From Tangfeifania sp. (GTDB lineage: Bacteria; Bacteroidota; Bacteroidia; Bacteroidales; Prolixibacteraceae), in assembly GCA_018400515.1 (NCBI GenBank), contig JAGYMR010000141.1, positions 1 to 7,151 of the forward strand: 7,151 nt of DNA. The letters run 5' to 3'. Of the stretch, positions 1 through 7,011 are shown piece after piece. The translations under genes and the position numbers were made by a program. Numbering within the stretch: position 1 is the stretch's first letter; the number at the start of each line of letters is the position of its first letter. A model generated the notes under the pieces. The model had not been told where the DNA came from. It saw nothing but the letters and a program-made list of their open reading frames with translations, and searched no databases.

Positions 1-52
1 TTGAACTTAAATAATACCCAGTAATAAAAGTATTAATTAAATCGACAAATTT
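1..52 (+). promoter_or_regulatory. AT-rich leader upstream of susC
   Basis: This short stretch before the susC start is very rich in A and T and has no Shine-Dalgarno sequence. AT-rich leaders of this kind are usual for translation starts in Bacteroidota. I see no convincing TAnnTTTG -7 element in it, so the promoter is probably further upstream, outside the window. Too little upstream sequence is present to look for a sigma/anti-sigma pair. Confidence 0.4.
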
Positions 53-1933
53 ATGAAAAAAAATTGTTTAACCGGTTCCCTTTACCGGGGAATCCCAAAA
101 AAATGGGGGCGAATGATGCGTATTACATTTCTACTATTGCTTGGCAGCATTCTTACCGTAAGTGCCAACAGCTATTCGCAAACCACCCGCCTCGACATTC
201 AGCTGAAAAAGGGGACGATTATTGATTTATTTGAATTTGTAGAGGAGCATAGTGAATTTGTTTTCCTTTACCGTAACGAGGACCTGGACCTGGAAAAAAA
301 ATTGTCCATGGAAATGGACGATGCCACCATCCGGGAAATAATGGATGAGGCGCTCCGGGGACAGGAGGTGGCTTACGATGTGTATGAGCGGCAGATCATT
401 ATCCGGAAAGCAGTGAATAATGATCCCCCGGCGCAAGCAACCCAACAGCAACCCAAAAACATCGTCGAGGGAAAGGTCACCGACGAGGAAAACAAGCCAC
501 TGCCGGGGGTAACCATTACCATTTTAGGCACTACCCGCGGGGTGATCACCGATAATGACGGGACTTACTCCATCGATGCCCGGCCGGAAGACCGGCTGGT
601 ATTCTCTTTTGTGGGGATGGAGAGCCAGGTTATTGAAGTTGGCAATCAGAAGACCATTGATGTTCAGCTGGAAGAAAAAACCCGCGAACTGGAAGATGTC
701 ACCGTGGTCGCATTCGGAAAACAGAAGAAAGAAAGTGTGATTTCGTCGATCGAAACCATCAAAACCGATGACCTGCGGGTTCCTTCGAGCAACCTTACCA
801 CCGCTTTTGCCGGAAGGATGGCGGGAATGATCTCTTACCAGACCAGCGGCGAACCGGGACAGGATAACGCCGAATTTTTCATCCGCGGGGTGACCTCCTT
901 TGGTACAGGCAAGGTGGACCCCCTTATCTTAATCGATAATGTGGAGATGACCACTGACGATTTATCCCGCCTGCATCCCGATGATATTGAAAGTTTTTCA
1001 ATCCTGAAAGACGCCACCGGCACAGCGCTTTACGGAGCCCGTGCTGCCAACGGTGTGATTCTGATCACCACCAAGGAGGGGCAGGAAGGAAAAATTAAGG
1101 TCTCACTGCGCGTGGAGAATTCCTTCTCCTCACCAACCAGGGAAATCGAAATGGCCGATCCGATTACCTACATGCAACTGGCCAACGAGGCCGCCAAAAC
1201 AAGGGATCCGCTGGCTGCCCTTCCATATATGAATGAGAAAATCGATAACACGATCCGCGGTACCAATCCCTATGTTTACCCTTCCACCGACTGGATGGAT
1301 GTGCTGTTTAAAGACCAGGCCATCAATCAAAAGGCCAACCTGAACATATCCGGCGGCGGAAAAATTGCCCAATATTACATTGCCGGTTCTTTTTCGCAGG
1401 ATAACGGAATTTTAAAGGTGGATGAACGAAATAATTTCAATAACAACATCGACCTCAAAAGATACCTTGTAAGGTCCAATATTACACTGAACCTGACCAA
1501 TACCACGAAAGCAAAGGTGCGGGTCCACGGGACATTTGACGATTACATCGGTCCCATTCCGGGCGGAAGCAGGCTGTACCGCGATGCACTGAACGTGAGT
1601 CCTGTGCGTTTTCCCGCCGTTTTTGAACCGGATGAGAATTTCCGGTTCGAAAAACATCCGCTCTTCGGAAACGACGGCGGGGGTTACCTGAACCCCTATG
1701 CCGAAATGGTGAAAGGTTACCGGCAGCAAAGCAAAACGGTGATGCTGGCCCAGCTTGAACTGGAGCAGGATTTTTCGCAGTGGCTCGACGGCCTGACGGG
1801 CCGTGTGCTGGGAAATACCATCCGGAATTCAAGGTTTGACCTTTCCAATTCCTACAATCCGTTTTTTTACCAGGTGGGAAGGTATGACCGGCAAACGGAT
1901 GAATATTTTCTGACGGAAATTAATACCGAGTAG
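53..1933 (+). CDS. N-terminal part of the SusC-like transporter: signal peptide, STN, plug and first part of barrel (626 aa up to the amber codon)
   Basis: A signal peptide with a long basic n-region (residues 1-23) and the hydrophobic run ITFLLLLGSILTV ends near SANSYSQ. STN-type SusC proteins often have such long n-regions, so I keep the ATG at 53 over the internal ATGs at codons 21 and 22. STN spans about residues 48-118, and a CarboxypepD_reg-like domain about 137-209 (VEGKVTDEENKPLPGV). A TonB-box-like segment, DVTVVAFGKQKK, lies at 215-226. The plug spans about 224-343 and carries the SusC signature SILKDATGTALYGARAANG at 316-334. Barrel sequence begins near 345. In this family STN reaches into the periplasm and contacts FecR-type anti-sigma factors, linking transport to gene control. 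If translation stops at codon 627 the barrel is only partial and should not insert properly. Confidence 0.9.
   Translation: MKKNCLTGSLYRGIPKKWGRMMRITFLLLLGSILTVSANSYSQTTRLDIQLKKGTIIDLFEFVEEHSEFVFLYRNEDLDLEKKLSMEMDDATIREIMDEALRGQEVAYDVYERQIIIRKAVNNDPPAQATQQQPKNIVEGKVTDEENKPLPGVTITILGTTRGVITDNDGTYSIDARPEDRLVFSFVGMESQVIEVGNQKTIDVQLEEKTRELEDVTVVAFGKQKKESVISSIETIKTDDLRVPSSNLTTAFAGRMAGMISYQTSGEPGQDNAEFFIRGVTSFGTGKVDPLILIDNVEMTTDDLSRLHPDDIESFSILKDATGTALYGARAANGVILITTKEGQEGKIKVSLRVENSFSSPTREIEMADPITYMQLANEAAKTRDPLAALPYMNEKIDNTIRGTNPYVYPSTDWMDVLFKDQAINQKANLNISGGGKIAQYYIAGSFSQDNGILKVDERNNFNNNIDLKRYLVRSNITLNLTNTTKAKVRVHGTFDDYIGPIPGGSRLYRDALNVSPVRFPAVFEPDENFRFEKHPLFGNDGGGYLNPYAEMVKGYRQQSKTVMLAQLELEQDFSQWLDGLTGRVLGNTIRNSRFDLSNSYNPFFYQVGRYDRQTDEYFLTEINTE
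1931..1933 (+). other. in-frame amber (TAG) codon within susC
   Basis: The reading runs N-T-E-stop-G-T-E-F-L-A-Y-S, and both sides continue in the same frame as recognisable SusC barrel. From memory of the family, a GTE(Y/F)L motif follows one or two variable residues here, so the stop seems to sit at a poorly conserved position. One base change from CAG, AAG, GAG or TGG, among others, would produce it. CAG to TAG is a transition and a simple explanation. Confidence 0.9.
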
Positions 1934-2044
1934 GGAACCGAGTTCCTGGCCTACAGTCCGGGAAATAAAGTTATTTCCAGTTCATTTTACGGAGAACTCT
2001 CCGCTGCCTATAACCAAACATTTGACAAACACAGTGTTAGCGGG

Positions 2045-3487
2045 ATGCTGGTGCTGATTGCCCGGAACGGGTTAACCGCCAATGCCACCACGCTGGCTGA
2101 ATCGCTGCCTACCCGGAACCTGGGGCTGTCCGGCCGTTTCACATACGCCTTCCAGGATAAATACCTGGGCGAATTTAACTTCGGTTATAACGGATCGGAA
2201 AAATTTGACAAAGGCCATCGCTGGGGATTCTTCCCCTCCATCGGACTGGGATGGCTGATCTCCAACGAGCCTTTCTGGGGGACCGGGATCAATAACGTGA
2301 TCTCCAACTTTAAGGTAAAAGGGACCTATGGAATGGTCGGAAACGATAACATCGGTCTGGAACGCTTTTTCTACCTGTCGCAGGTGGATATTAACGGCGG
2401 GAATAACTACACTACCGGTTTTGATTTTAACGGAAAAAGCCGCAACGGGGTGAGCATAAGTAATTACCAAAACCCCAACATCGGCTGGGAAATTTCCTAC
2501 AAAGCCAACCTGGGAATCGAACTGGGCCTGTTTAAAGGAAAGATCGATATTCTGGCCGATATTTTCAGTGAACACCGGACCAATATCGTCCAGTACCGGG
2601 CCGATATCCCGAGTGAAATGGGATTGTGGGCGACGCCGCAGGCGAATGTCGGCGAAGCCAAAGGGAACGGGATCGATGCCTCCCTGGACTACAACCACCG
2701 CGTCAATAACTTTTGGTTCATCGGTCGCGCTACCGTTACCTATGCACGGTCCACATTTCTGGCATACGAAGAACCCGATTTCACCGAAACACCCTGGCGG
2801 TCACGGATCGGTTATCCCCTGGCCCAGCAATGGGGCTATGTGGCCGAACGGTTATTTATTGATGAAGCCGATATCGCGAATTCACCGCGTCAGGATTTCG
2901 GGGAATACGGGCCCGGGGATATTAAATACCGGGATATCAATGAGGATAACGTGATCAATGAACTCGACCTCGTCGCTATCGGCGCCCCGACACGTCCGGA
3001 ACTGAATTACGGGTTCGGTCTGTCTTCGGGATATAAGAATTTGGATGCCAGCTTCTTTTTCCAGGGATCCGGCAGGTCTTCCTTCTGGATCGATGCTGAC
3101 CGCATGGCTCCTTTTATCCGGAAAGACGGTGGCGTCGAAACAGGTCTGGCCAAATTCATTGCAGATGATTACTGGTCACAGACTTCCCAGAATCCTTTTG
3201 CGGGATGGCCCCGGCTGTCCACTTACCTGATGGATAATAATAACGAACGCAATACCCTGTTCATGCGCGATGGCTCTTTCATTCGACTGAAAAGCGTAGA
3301 ACTCGGTTATTCGCTGCCGGAAAAATGGATCGACCGGTGGAACCTGGACTTGTGCAGGATCTACTTAAGCGGAACCAACTTATTGCTCTTCAGTAATTTT
3401 GATCTTTGGGACGTTGAAATGGGAGGCAATGGACTGGGCTATCCCCTTCAACGGGTGTTAAATGTTGGAGTCCATGTTTCATTTTAA
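2045..3487 (+). CDS. C-terminal part of the SusC-like transporter barrel (480 aa from the first ATG after the amber codon)
   Basis: This is the continuation of the gene at 53, not an independent protein. Recognisable barrel sequence already starts at 1934, before this ATG (codon 665 of the whole gene), and there is no signal peptide. It carries typical SusC barrel segments such as YKANLGIELGLFKGKIDI, followed by EHRTNI. A D-x-N-x-D loop, DINEDNVINELD, lies at whole-gene residues 961-972, followed by a GAPTRPELNYGFG stretch. The C-terminus is VGVHVSF. If translation restarted at 2045, the product would have no route to the outer membrane, so this part is useful only if the amber codon is suppressed or an artefact. 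Confidence 0.85.
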   Translation: MLVLIARNGLTANATTLAESLPTRNLGLSGRFTYAFQDKYLGEFNFGYNGSEKFDKGHRWGFFPSIGLGWLISNEPFWGTGINNVISNFKVKGTYGMVGNDNIGLERFFYLSQVDINGGNNYTTGFDFNGKSRNGVSISNYQNPNIGWEISYKANLGIELGLFKGKIDILADIFSEHRTNIVQYRADIPSEMGLWATPQANVGEAKGNGIDASLDYNHRVNNFWFIGRATVTYARSTFLAYEEPDFTETPWRSRIGYPLAQQWGYVAERLFIDEADIANSPRQDFGEYGPGDIKYRDINEDNVINELDLVAIGAPTRPELNYGFGLSSGYKNLDASFFFQGSGRSSFWIDADRMAPFIRKDGGVETGLAKFIADDYWSQTSQNPFAGWPRLSTYLMDNNNERNTLFMRDGSFIRLKSVELGYSLPEKWIDRWNLDLCRIYLSGTNLLLFSNFDLWDVEMGGNGLGYPLQRVLNVGVHVSF

Positions 3488-3548
3488 ACAACAAATACGC
3501 CATTAAAAATTTCATTGAAGAAAATACATTAAACTTAATTTTATTCTA
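3488..3548 (+). promoter_or_regulatory. susC-susD spacer, AT-rich leader of susD
   Basis: This 61-base spacer is strongly AT-rich, especially over its last 25 bases before the susD ATG, and has no Shine-Dalgarno sequence. I see neither a hairpin followed by T residues nor a full TAnnTTTG element. This fits co-transcription of susC and susD, with the A/T-rich leader aiding translation initiation as is usual in Bacteroidota. Confidence 0.4.
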
Positions 3549-5483
3549 ATGAGAACAAGAAAAATATATTTTAAAATAATCATCGGAGTACTCCTCTCGG
3601 GAATGGTGCTGCCTTCCTGTAAAGATTTTCTGGATGTGGTGCCCGATAATATACCCACGGTTGACCACGCCTTTAATAAGCGGTACCAGGCGGAAGGTTT
3701 TTTATACGGATGTTACTCCTTTTTGCCTGACCATTCCCATCCGGAGAACAATCCGGCTTTTCTGGCCGGGGATGAAGCCTGGGTCATTGACAACATTGAC
3801 TATTTTGATCCCCGGATGGCAAACATCGCCAAAGGATTTCAGGGGACCAACCTGCCCATCGGTAATTATTGGGCCAGTAACCAGGATGCCTACGAACTCC
3901 GGGGAGGAAAAGCCCTGTTTACCGGGATTCGCGATTGCAACATTTTCCTTGAAAATATCCATAAAGCCATCGACCTCGATGACTGGGAGCGGGAACAATG
4001 GATTGCCGAAGCTAAATTTCTGAAGGCCTATTTTCATTTCTGGCTGTTCCGGATGTATGGCCCCATTCCGGTAATTGATGAAAACATCCCAATCAGTGCC
4101 GGTGAAGGGGAAGTCCAGCGGTACCGGGCACCGGTCGATTCCGTAGTGAATTACATTGCCGGTCTGCTCGATGAAGCGAGCGTCGATTTGCCGTTGAAAA
4201 TTTTTGATATTACCAATGAATTGGGCCGGATCACCAAACCCATTGCCCTTTCACTTAAAGCCCAGGTTCTGACCTATGCGGCAAGTCCGCAGTTTAACGG
4301 GAATTCCGATTATGCCGGCATGGTAGACGACCGCGGTATTTCGCTTTTCCCGCAAACATATGATCCGGAAAAATGGGGCCGGGCTGCTGAAGCACTCGAA
4401 GAAGCCATCGCCGTGTGCCATGATGCCGGCCACCAATTGTATGACTTCGCCAGTTCCGGACTGACCATCACGCTGGATGAAAAAACCATTCAGGCCATGC
4501 AGGTCCGGGGAGCATTCTCCGAACGGTGGAACGACGAGATTATCTGGTGCGATCCCAACAGCGACCCCTATTACCTGCAACGGTTCAGCTGGCCGCAACT
4601 GAATGAAATCACCCGCCAGGAATACCTGGTTTACGGAAATTCCCCTACCTTGCGGGTGGTGGAACAATTTTATACCAAAAACGGCGTCCCCATCGAGGAA
4701 GATACCGAGTGGACCGGGGTGGACCTTTACGGATTGCGGACCGGCGATGAAGAACATAAATATTATATTCAGGAAGGTTTCGAGACGCTGAATCTGCATT
4801 TTGACCGGGAAGCCCGCTTTTACGGAGCCATATCGTTCGATGGCGGAACTTTCTACGGAAACGGGAACATAGAGGATGAAAATATGAAGATCACCCAGTT
4901 TAAGCTGGGGTCGATCGGCCAGTTTCTGATCAACAACCATACCGCCACCGGGTACCTGGTAAAAAAAGTATGCCACCGCTTAACCGCCATATCCAATACG
5001 GCCGACCGTCCGACCTACTACCGTTATGGGTTTCCTGTGATCCGGCTTGCCGACCTTTACCTGATGTATGCAGAGGCCCTGAACGAGTATAAAGCCAGTC
5101 CGGATGCCGAAGTATATGAATATATCGACCGGGTGCGGGACAGAACCGGCCTGGACGGGGTGGTCGAAAGCTGGTCCAATCATTCGCTGATGCCCGATAA
5201 ACCCCTGTCGAAAGAGGGGATGCGGGACATCATCCGGAGGGAACGTATGAACGAACTGGCCTTTGAAGGCGTCCGCTTCTGGGACCTTAGACGGTGGAAA
5301 CTGCTGGAGGAACATATGAACCAGCCCATCCGCGGATTAAATGTACTGGGAGAAACCACCGAAACATTTTATCAGGTCCAGGAAATTGCCACCCCCGCCT
5401 TTGAAAAGAAGGACTACTTATGGCCGATTCGCCAGGGGAATTTGCTGACCAATGAAAAACTAATCCAGAATTCAGGCTGGTAA
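3549..5483 (+). CDS. SusD/RagB-family outer-membrane glycan-binding lipoprotein
   Basis: This is the partner of the upstream SusC-like barrel. SusD proteins sit on the cell surface as a hinged lid over SusC and help bind the glycan. Residues 1-23 form a lipoprotein signal with lipobox L-P-S-C and lipidated Cys24. K-D-F-L-D follows, an acidic stretch of the kind that directs Bacteroidota lipoproteins to the surface. The SusD-like N-terminal domain is marked by EAKFLKAYFHFWLFRMYGPI (154-173), a conserved helix of the TPR-like fold. The C-terminal RagB/SusD domain shows RLADLYLMYAEALNEY (499-514), RRERMNELAFEGVRFWDLRR (563-582) and the usual end, NEKLIQNSGW. At 644 residues it is at the long end for the family but complete, with no sign of decay. 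Its binding sugar cannot be read from the sequence. The ATG at 3549 is set by the signal peptide. Confidence 0.96.
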   Translation: MRTRKIYFKIIIGVLLSGMVLPSCKDFLDVVPDNIPTVDHAFNKRYQAEGFLYGCYSFLPDHSHPENNPAFLAGDEAWVIDNIDYFDPRMANIAKGFQGTNLPIGNYWASNQDAYELRGGKALFTGIRDCNIFLENIHKAIDLDDWEREQWIAEAKFLKAYFHFWLFRMYGPIPVIDENIPISAGEGEVQRYRAPVDSVVNYIAGLLDEASVDLPLKIFDITNELGRITKPIALSLKAQVLTYAASPQFNGNSDYAGMVDDRGISLFPQTYDPEKWGRAAEALEEAIAVCHDAGHQLYDFASSGLTITLDEKTIQAMQVRGAFSERWNDEIIWCDPNSDPYYLQRFSWPQLNEITRQEYLVYGNSPTLRVVEQFYTKNGVPIEEDTEWTGVDLYGLRTGDEEHKYYIQEGFETLNLHFDREARFYGAISFDGGTFYGNGNIEDENMKITQFKLGSIGQFLINNHTATGYLVKKVCHRLTAISNTADRPTYYRYGFPVIRLADLYLMYAEALNEYKASPDAEVYEYIDRVRDRTGLDGVVESWSNHSLMPDKPLSKEGMRDIIRRERMNELAFEGVRFWDLRRWKLLEEHMNQPIRGLNVLGETTETFYQVQEIATPAFEKKDYLWPIRQGNLLTNEKLIQNSGW

Positions 5484-5609
5484 TATTTTATGTTTGTTAA
5501 ATAAATTACGGAATATGAAACGGGCATCTGAAAAATTTACTCCCAGAGGGATGTTTAAATTATATGCGCGTTCCATAGGATACCTTTGAAAATTAATAAT
5601 CTGAATAGT
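5484..5609 (+). promoter_or_regulatory. susD-DUF5000 spacer with two -7-like promoter elements
   Basis: This 126-base AT-rich gap holds two exact matches to the Bacteroidota -7 consensus TAnnTTTG: TATGTTTG at 5489-5496 and TACCTTTG at 5581-5588. Neither has a clear TTTG -33 box at the usual distance. The nearest to the second is GTTTA at 5553-5557, with 23 bases between, somewhat long. The second would place a transcript start about 15 bases before the ATG at 5610. An imperfect stem-loop lies at 5534-5561 (TCCC, loop AGA, GGGA, then a bulged A/T stem). It lacks a T tract and is not a convincing terminator. I see no small gene in the gap. Confidence 0.35.
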
Positions 5610-6959
5610 ATGAAAAAGTTAGTGAACATATTTTTTATCGCATGCATCCTTTCCCTTTTCTGGGGATGCTCCGAAATAGAAAAATGGGAGATTCCAACCG
5701 ATGCCATTCCTCCGGGAAGTGTTTCGAACCCTTCGGTGGAAAATTTTCACGGTGGGGCCAAAATATCCTACTCCCTCCCCGGCGATGACGATCTGCTGGG
5801 GGTAAAGGCAGTATATACCTTGAAGGAGGACGGAAAAACTTATGAAGCATTCGCTTCCGCCTTCACCGACACCATCGTTGTGGAAGGCTTCCCGGACACC
5901 AGCTCCAGAACGGTAAAACTGATCTGCCTGGATCAAAGCAAAAATGAATCAGCACCCGTAGAGGTGACGGTCCAGCCCCTCACACCTCCGGTGGAGATGA
6001 TCATGCAGACTCTGCAGTTGAAAACCACTTTCGGGGGCGCTTATGTTTCCTGGGAGAACAATTATAAGGCCAATATCGGTATATCCCTCTTTGCGGCGGA
6101 TTCCACCGGCGAACTGGTGCACAACTATACCCACTTCTCGAATGTTGTGGACGGAGAGTATGCGTTCCGGGGGTTTGACGACACCGAAAGGCAATTCCGG
6201 GTACAGATCCGCGATAACTGGGACCGGTACTCCACACCCCTCGATACCATTCTGAAACCGCTTTTCGAGCGGCAGATCTATGGTTTTGATGAAACGGGTC
6301 CCATCTGGGTGCGCTACGGATACGATGATGGAACCGTTAAATGGCGGGGTGACCTGCCGAAAAATTATCCCAATGCGAATCAACAATTCGACAATGTTTA
6401 CGATCAGGATTACGGGGGAATGTGGCATACCGGCCGGCCGGGCAACATGCTGATCGATTTTACCGGAAACGCAGAAGACAAAGATGTGGAGCTGATTCCC
6501 ATGTATTTTATCATTGACCTGGGGGGCTCCTACAACCTTTCCCGCCATAAAATGTGGCACCGTGACCGTTTCCCCTGTGCGTTCCTGAGCCCGAAATACT
6601 ATGAAATCTGGGCGACCAATGAAACACCCAAAGGGCCCGATGATTTTGATAACCAGATGGAGAGCCTTGCCTACTGGACCTCCTGGCCGGAAGTCAATGG
6701 AACGGATGCCTGGAAAAACGACTGGACCAAGATCTGTTACTGTGAATGCATTCCGCCTTCGGGGGCACGAACCGAAGCTGAGGTAACCGAAGAGGACAAG
6801 CAGTATGTGAAAAACAACGGGTTCGAATTTGAAATTGACCTGGAAGATACGGATAAACCTTTCCGCTATGTCCGGTTCATTTGTCAACCTACCTGGTCGC
6901 CGGGAACCAATATGCAGATAGCTGAGATTGAATTTTTCGGGAGTTCCGCGGATGAATAA
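5610..6959 (+). CDS. DUF4959/DUF5126/DUF5000-type surface lipoprotein, probable glycan-binding protein
   Basis: The 449-residue product matches the three-part proteins that often follow susCD in Bacteroidota PULs. A lipoprotein signal covers residues 1-19 (LSLFWG) with probable lipidated Cys20. A DUF4959-like, fibronectin-III-type domain spans about 21-125 (PPGSVSN, GGAKISYSLPGDDDLLGVKA). A DUF5126-like domain spans about 127-218 (FGGAYVSWEN, FRVQIRDNWDRYS). A DUF5000-like, discoidin-type domain spans about 262-446 and ends QIAEIEFFG. No catalytic motif is visible, and a surface glycan-binding role is inferred from architecture and position. An in-frame TTG at 5586 could add eight residues, but it lies inside a promoter-like TACCTTTG, and the ATG at 5610 opens a normal signal peptide. 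Six further cysteines follow Cys20, three of them clustered as CYCEC (376-380), which is unusual for this domain as I know it. Confidence 0.88.
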   Translation: MKKLVNIFFIACILSLFWGCSEIEKWEIPTDAIPPGSVSNPSVENFHGGAKISYSLPGDDDLLGVKAVYTLKEDGKTYEAFASAFTDTIVVEGFPDTSSRTVKLICLDQSKNESAPVEVTVQPLTPPVEMIMQTLQLKTTFGGAYVSWENNYKANIGISLFAADSTGELVHNYTHFSNVVDGEYAFRGFDDTERQFRVQIRDNWDRYSTPLDTILKPLFERQIYGFDETGPIWVRYGYDDGTVKWRGDLPKNYPNANQQFDNVYDQDYGGMWHTGRPGNMLIDFTGNAEDKDVELIPMYFIIDLGGSYNLSRHKMWHRDRFPCAFLSPKYYEIWATNETPKGPDDFDNQMESLAYWTSWPEVNGTDAWKNDWTKICYCECIPPSGARTEAEVTEEDKQYVKNNGFEFEIDLEDTDKPFRYVRFICQPTWSPGTNMQIAEIEFFGSSADE

Positions 6960-7011
6960 GCTTCCGAAGGAGATCAACCATGATTAATAAAAAATAATAA
7001 ACCGTTTTTCC
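6960..7011 (+). promoter_or_regulatory. spacer with strong Shine-Dalgarno and five-codon mini-ORF before the sulfatase gene
   Basis: AAGGAGA at 6967-6973 lies six bases before an ATG at 6980. That ATG opens a mini-ORF, MINKK, closed by tandem TAA codons at 6995-7000. The sulfatase ATG follows 11 bases later in a different frame. The spacing is textbook for a bacterial ribosome site, yet Bacteroidota rarely depend on such sites. It may be a chance match, or a short leader whose termination feeds ribosomes to the next start. No terminator or -7 element is visible. Confidence 0.3.

Larger units (their letters stand above)
53..3487 (+). pseudogene. SusC/RagA-family TonB-linked outer-membrane transporter with STN domain, interrupted by one in-frame amber codon
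   Basis: The two large open stretches 53-1930 and 1934-3487 are in the same frame and separated only by TAG at codon 627. Together they give 1144 codons, a normal length for a SusC protein with an STN domain. Domains in order are: signal peptide, STN, carboxypeptidase-regulatory-like domain, plug and TonB-dependent barrel. The barrel ends in VHVSF, with the C-terminal aromatic residue expected for BAM-assembled barrels. Family role: the protein imports oligosaccharides across the outer membrane, powered by TonB, with SusD as its lid. No frameshift or second stop is visible, so decay, if real, is recent. The other complete genes here end in TAA, and nothing suggests general TAG recoding. The gene could instead be intact with a base-call error. 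The family assignment is secure; only pseudogene status is uncertain. Confidence 0.8.

Noticed and set aside
2072..2698. 208-residue minus-strand open frame inside susC
   Set aside because: It is an antisense shadow of conserved SusC barrel sequence and has no supporting features.
2933..2968. EF-hand-like D-x-N-x-D loop in the SusC barrel as a special calcium site
   Set aside because: Loops of this kind are common at this place in SusC proteins as I know them, so it is a family trait rather than a novelty.
3394..3401. TAATTTTG, a match to the -7 consensus near the 3' end of susC, as a susD promoter
   Set aside because: It lies within conserved barrel codons with no -33 box and 147 bases before susD. 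It serves as a reminder that this short motif occurs by chance.
2045..3487. An independent 480-residue gene starting at 2045
   Set aside because: Recognisable SusC barrel sequence precedes this ATG in the same frame, and the product would lack a signal peptide. It is the second part of the interrupted susC.
53..3487. Genome-wide recoding of TAG as a sense codon
   Set aside because: Only one in-frame TAG occurs in about 6.8 kb of coding sequence, and I know of no such code in Bacteroidota chromosomes. A nonsense change, error or local suppression is simpler.
4251..4976. 241-residue minus-strand open frame inside susD
   Set aside because: It lies wholly within the coding sequence of a clear SusD protein and shows no recognisable motif.
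5534..5561. Rho-independent terminator after susD
   Set aside because: The stem is short and bulged and no run of T follows the GGGA arm, so termination is not supported.
5586..5609. TTG start eight codons upstream for the DUF5000-type gene
   Set aside because: The TTG falls in a promoter-like TACCTTTG, the extra residues add nothing to the signal peptide, and the ATG at 5610 starts a normal M-K-K lipoprotein signal.
5949..6977. 342-residue open frame on the minus strand opposite the DUF5000-type gene
   Set aside because: It is an antisense shadow: it lies across a well-recognised plus-strand gene, has no signal or domain I recognise, and shows the scrambled composition typical of shadows.
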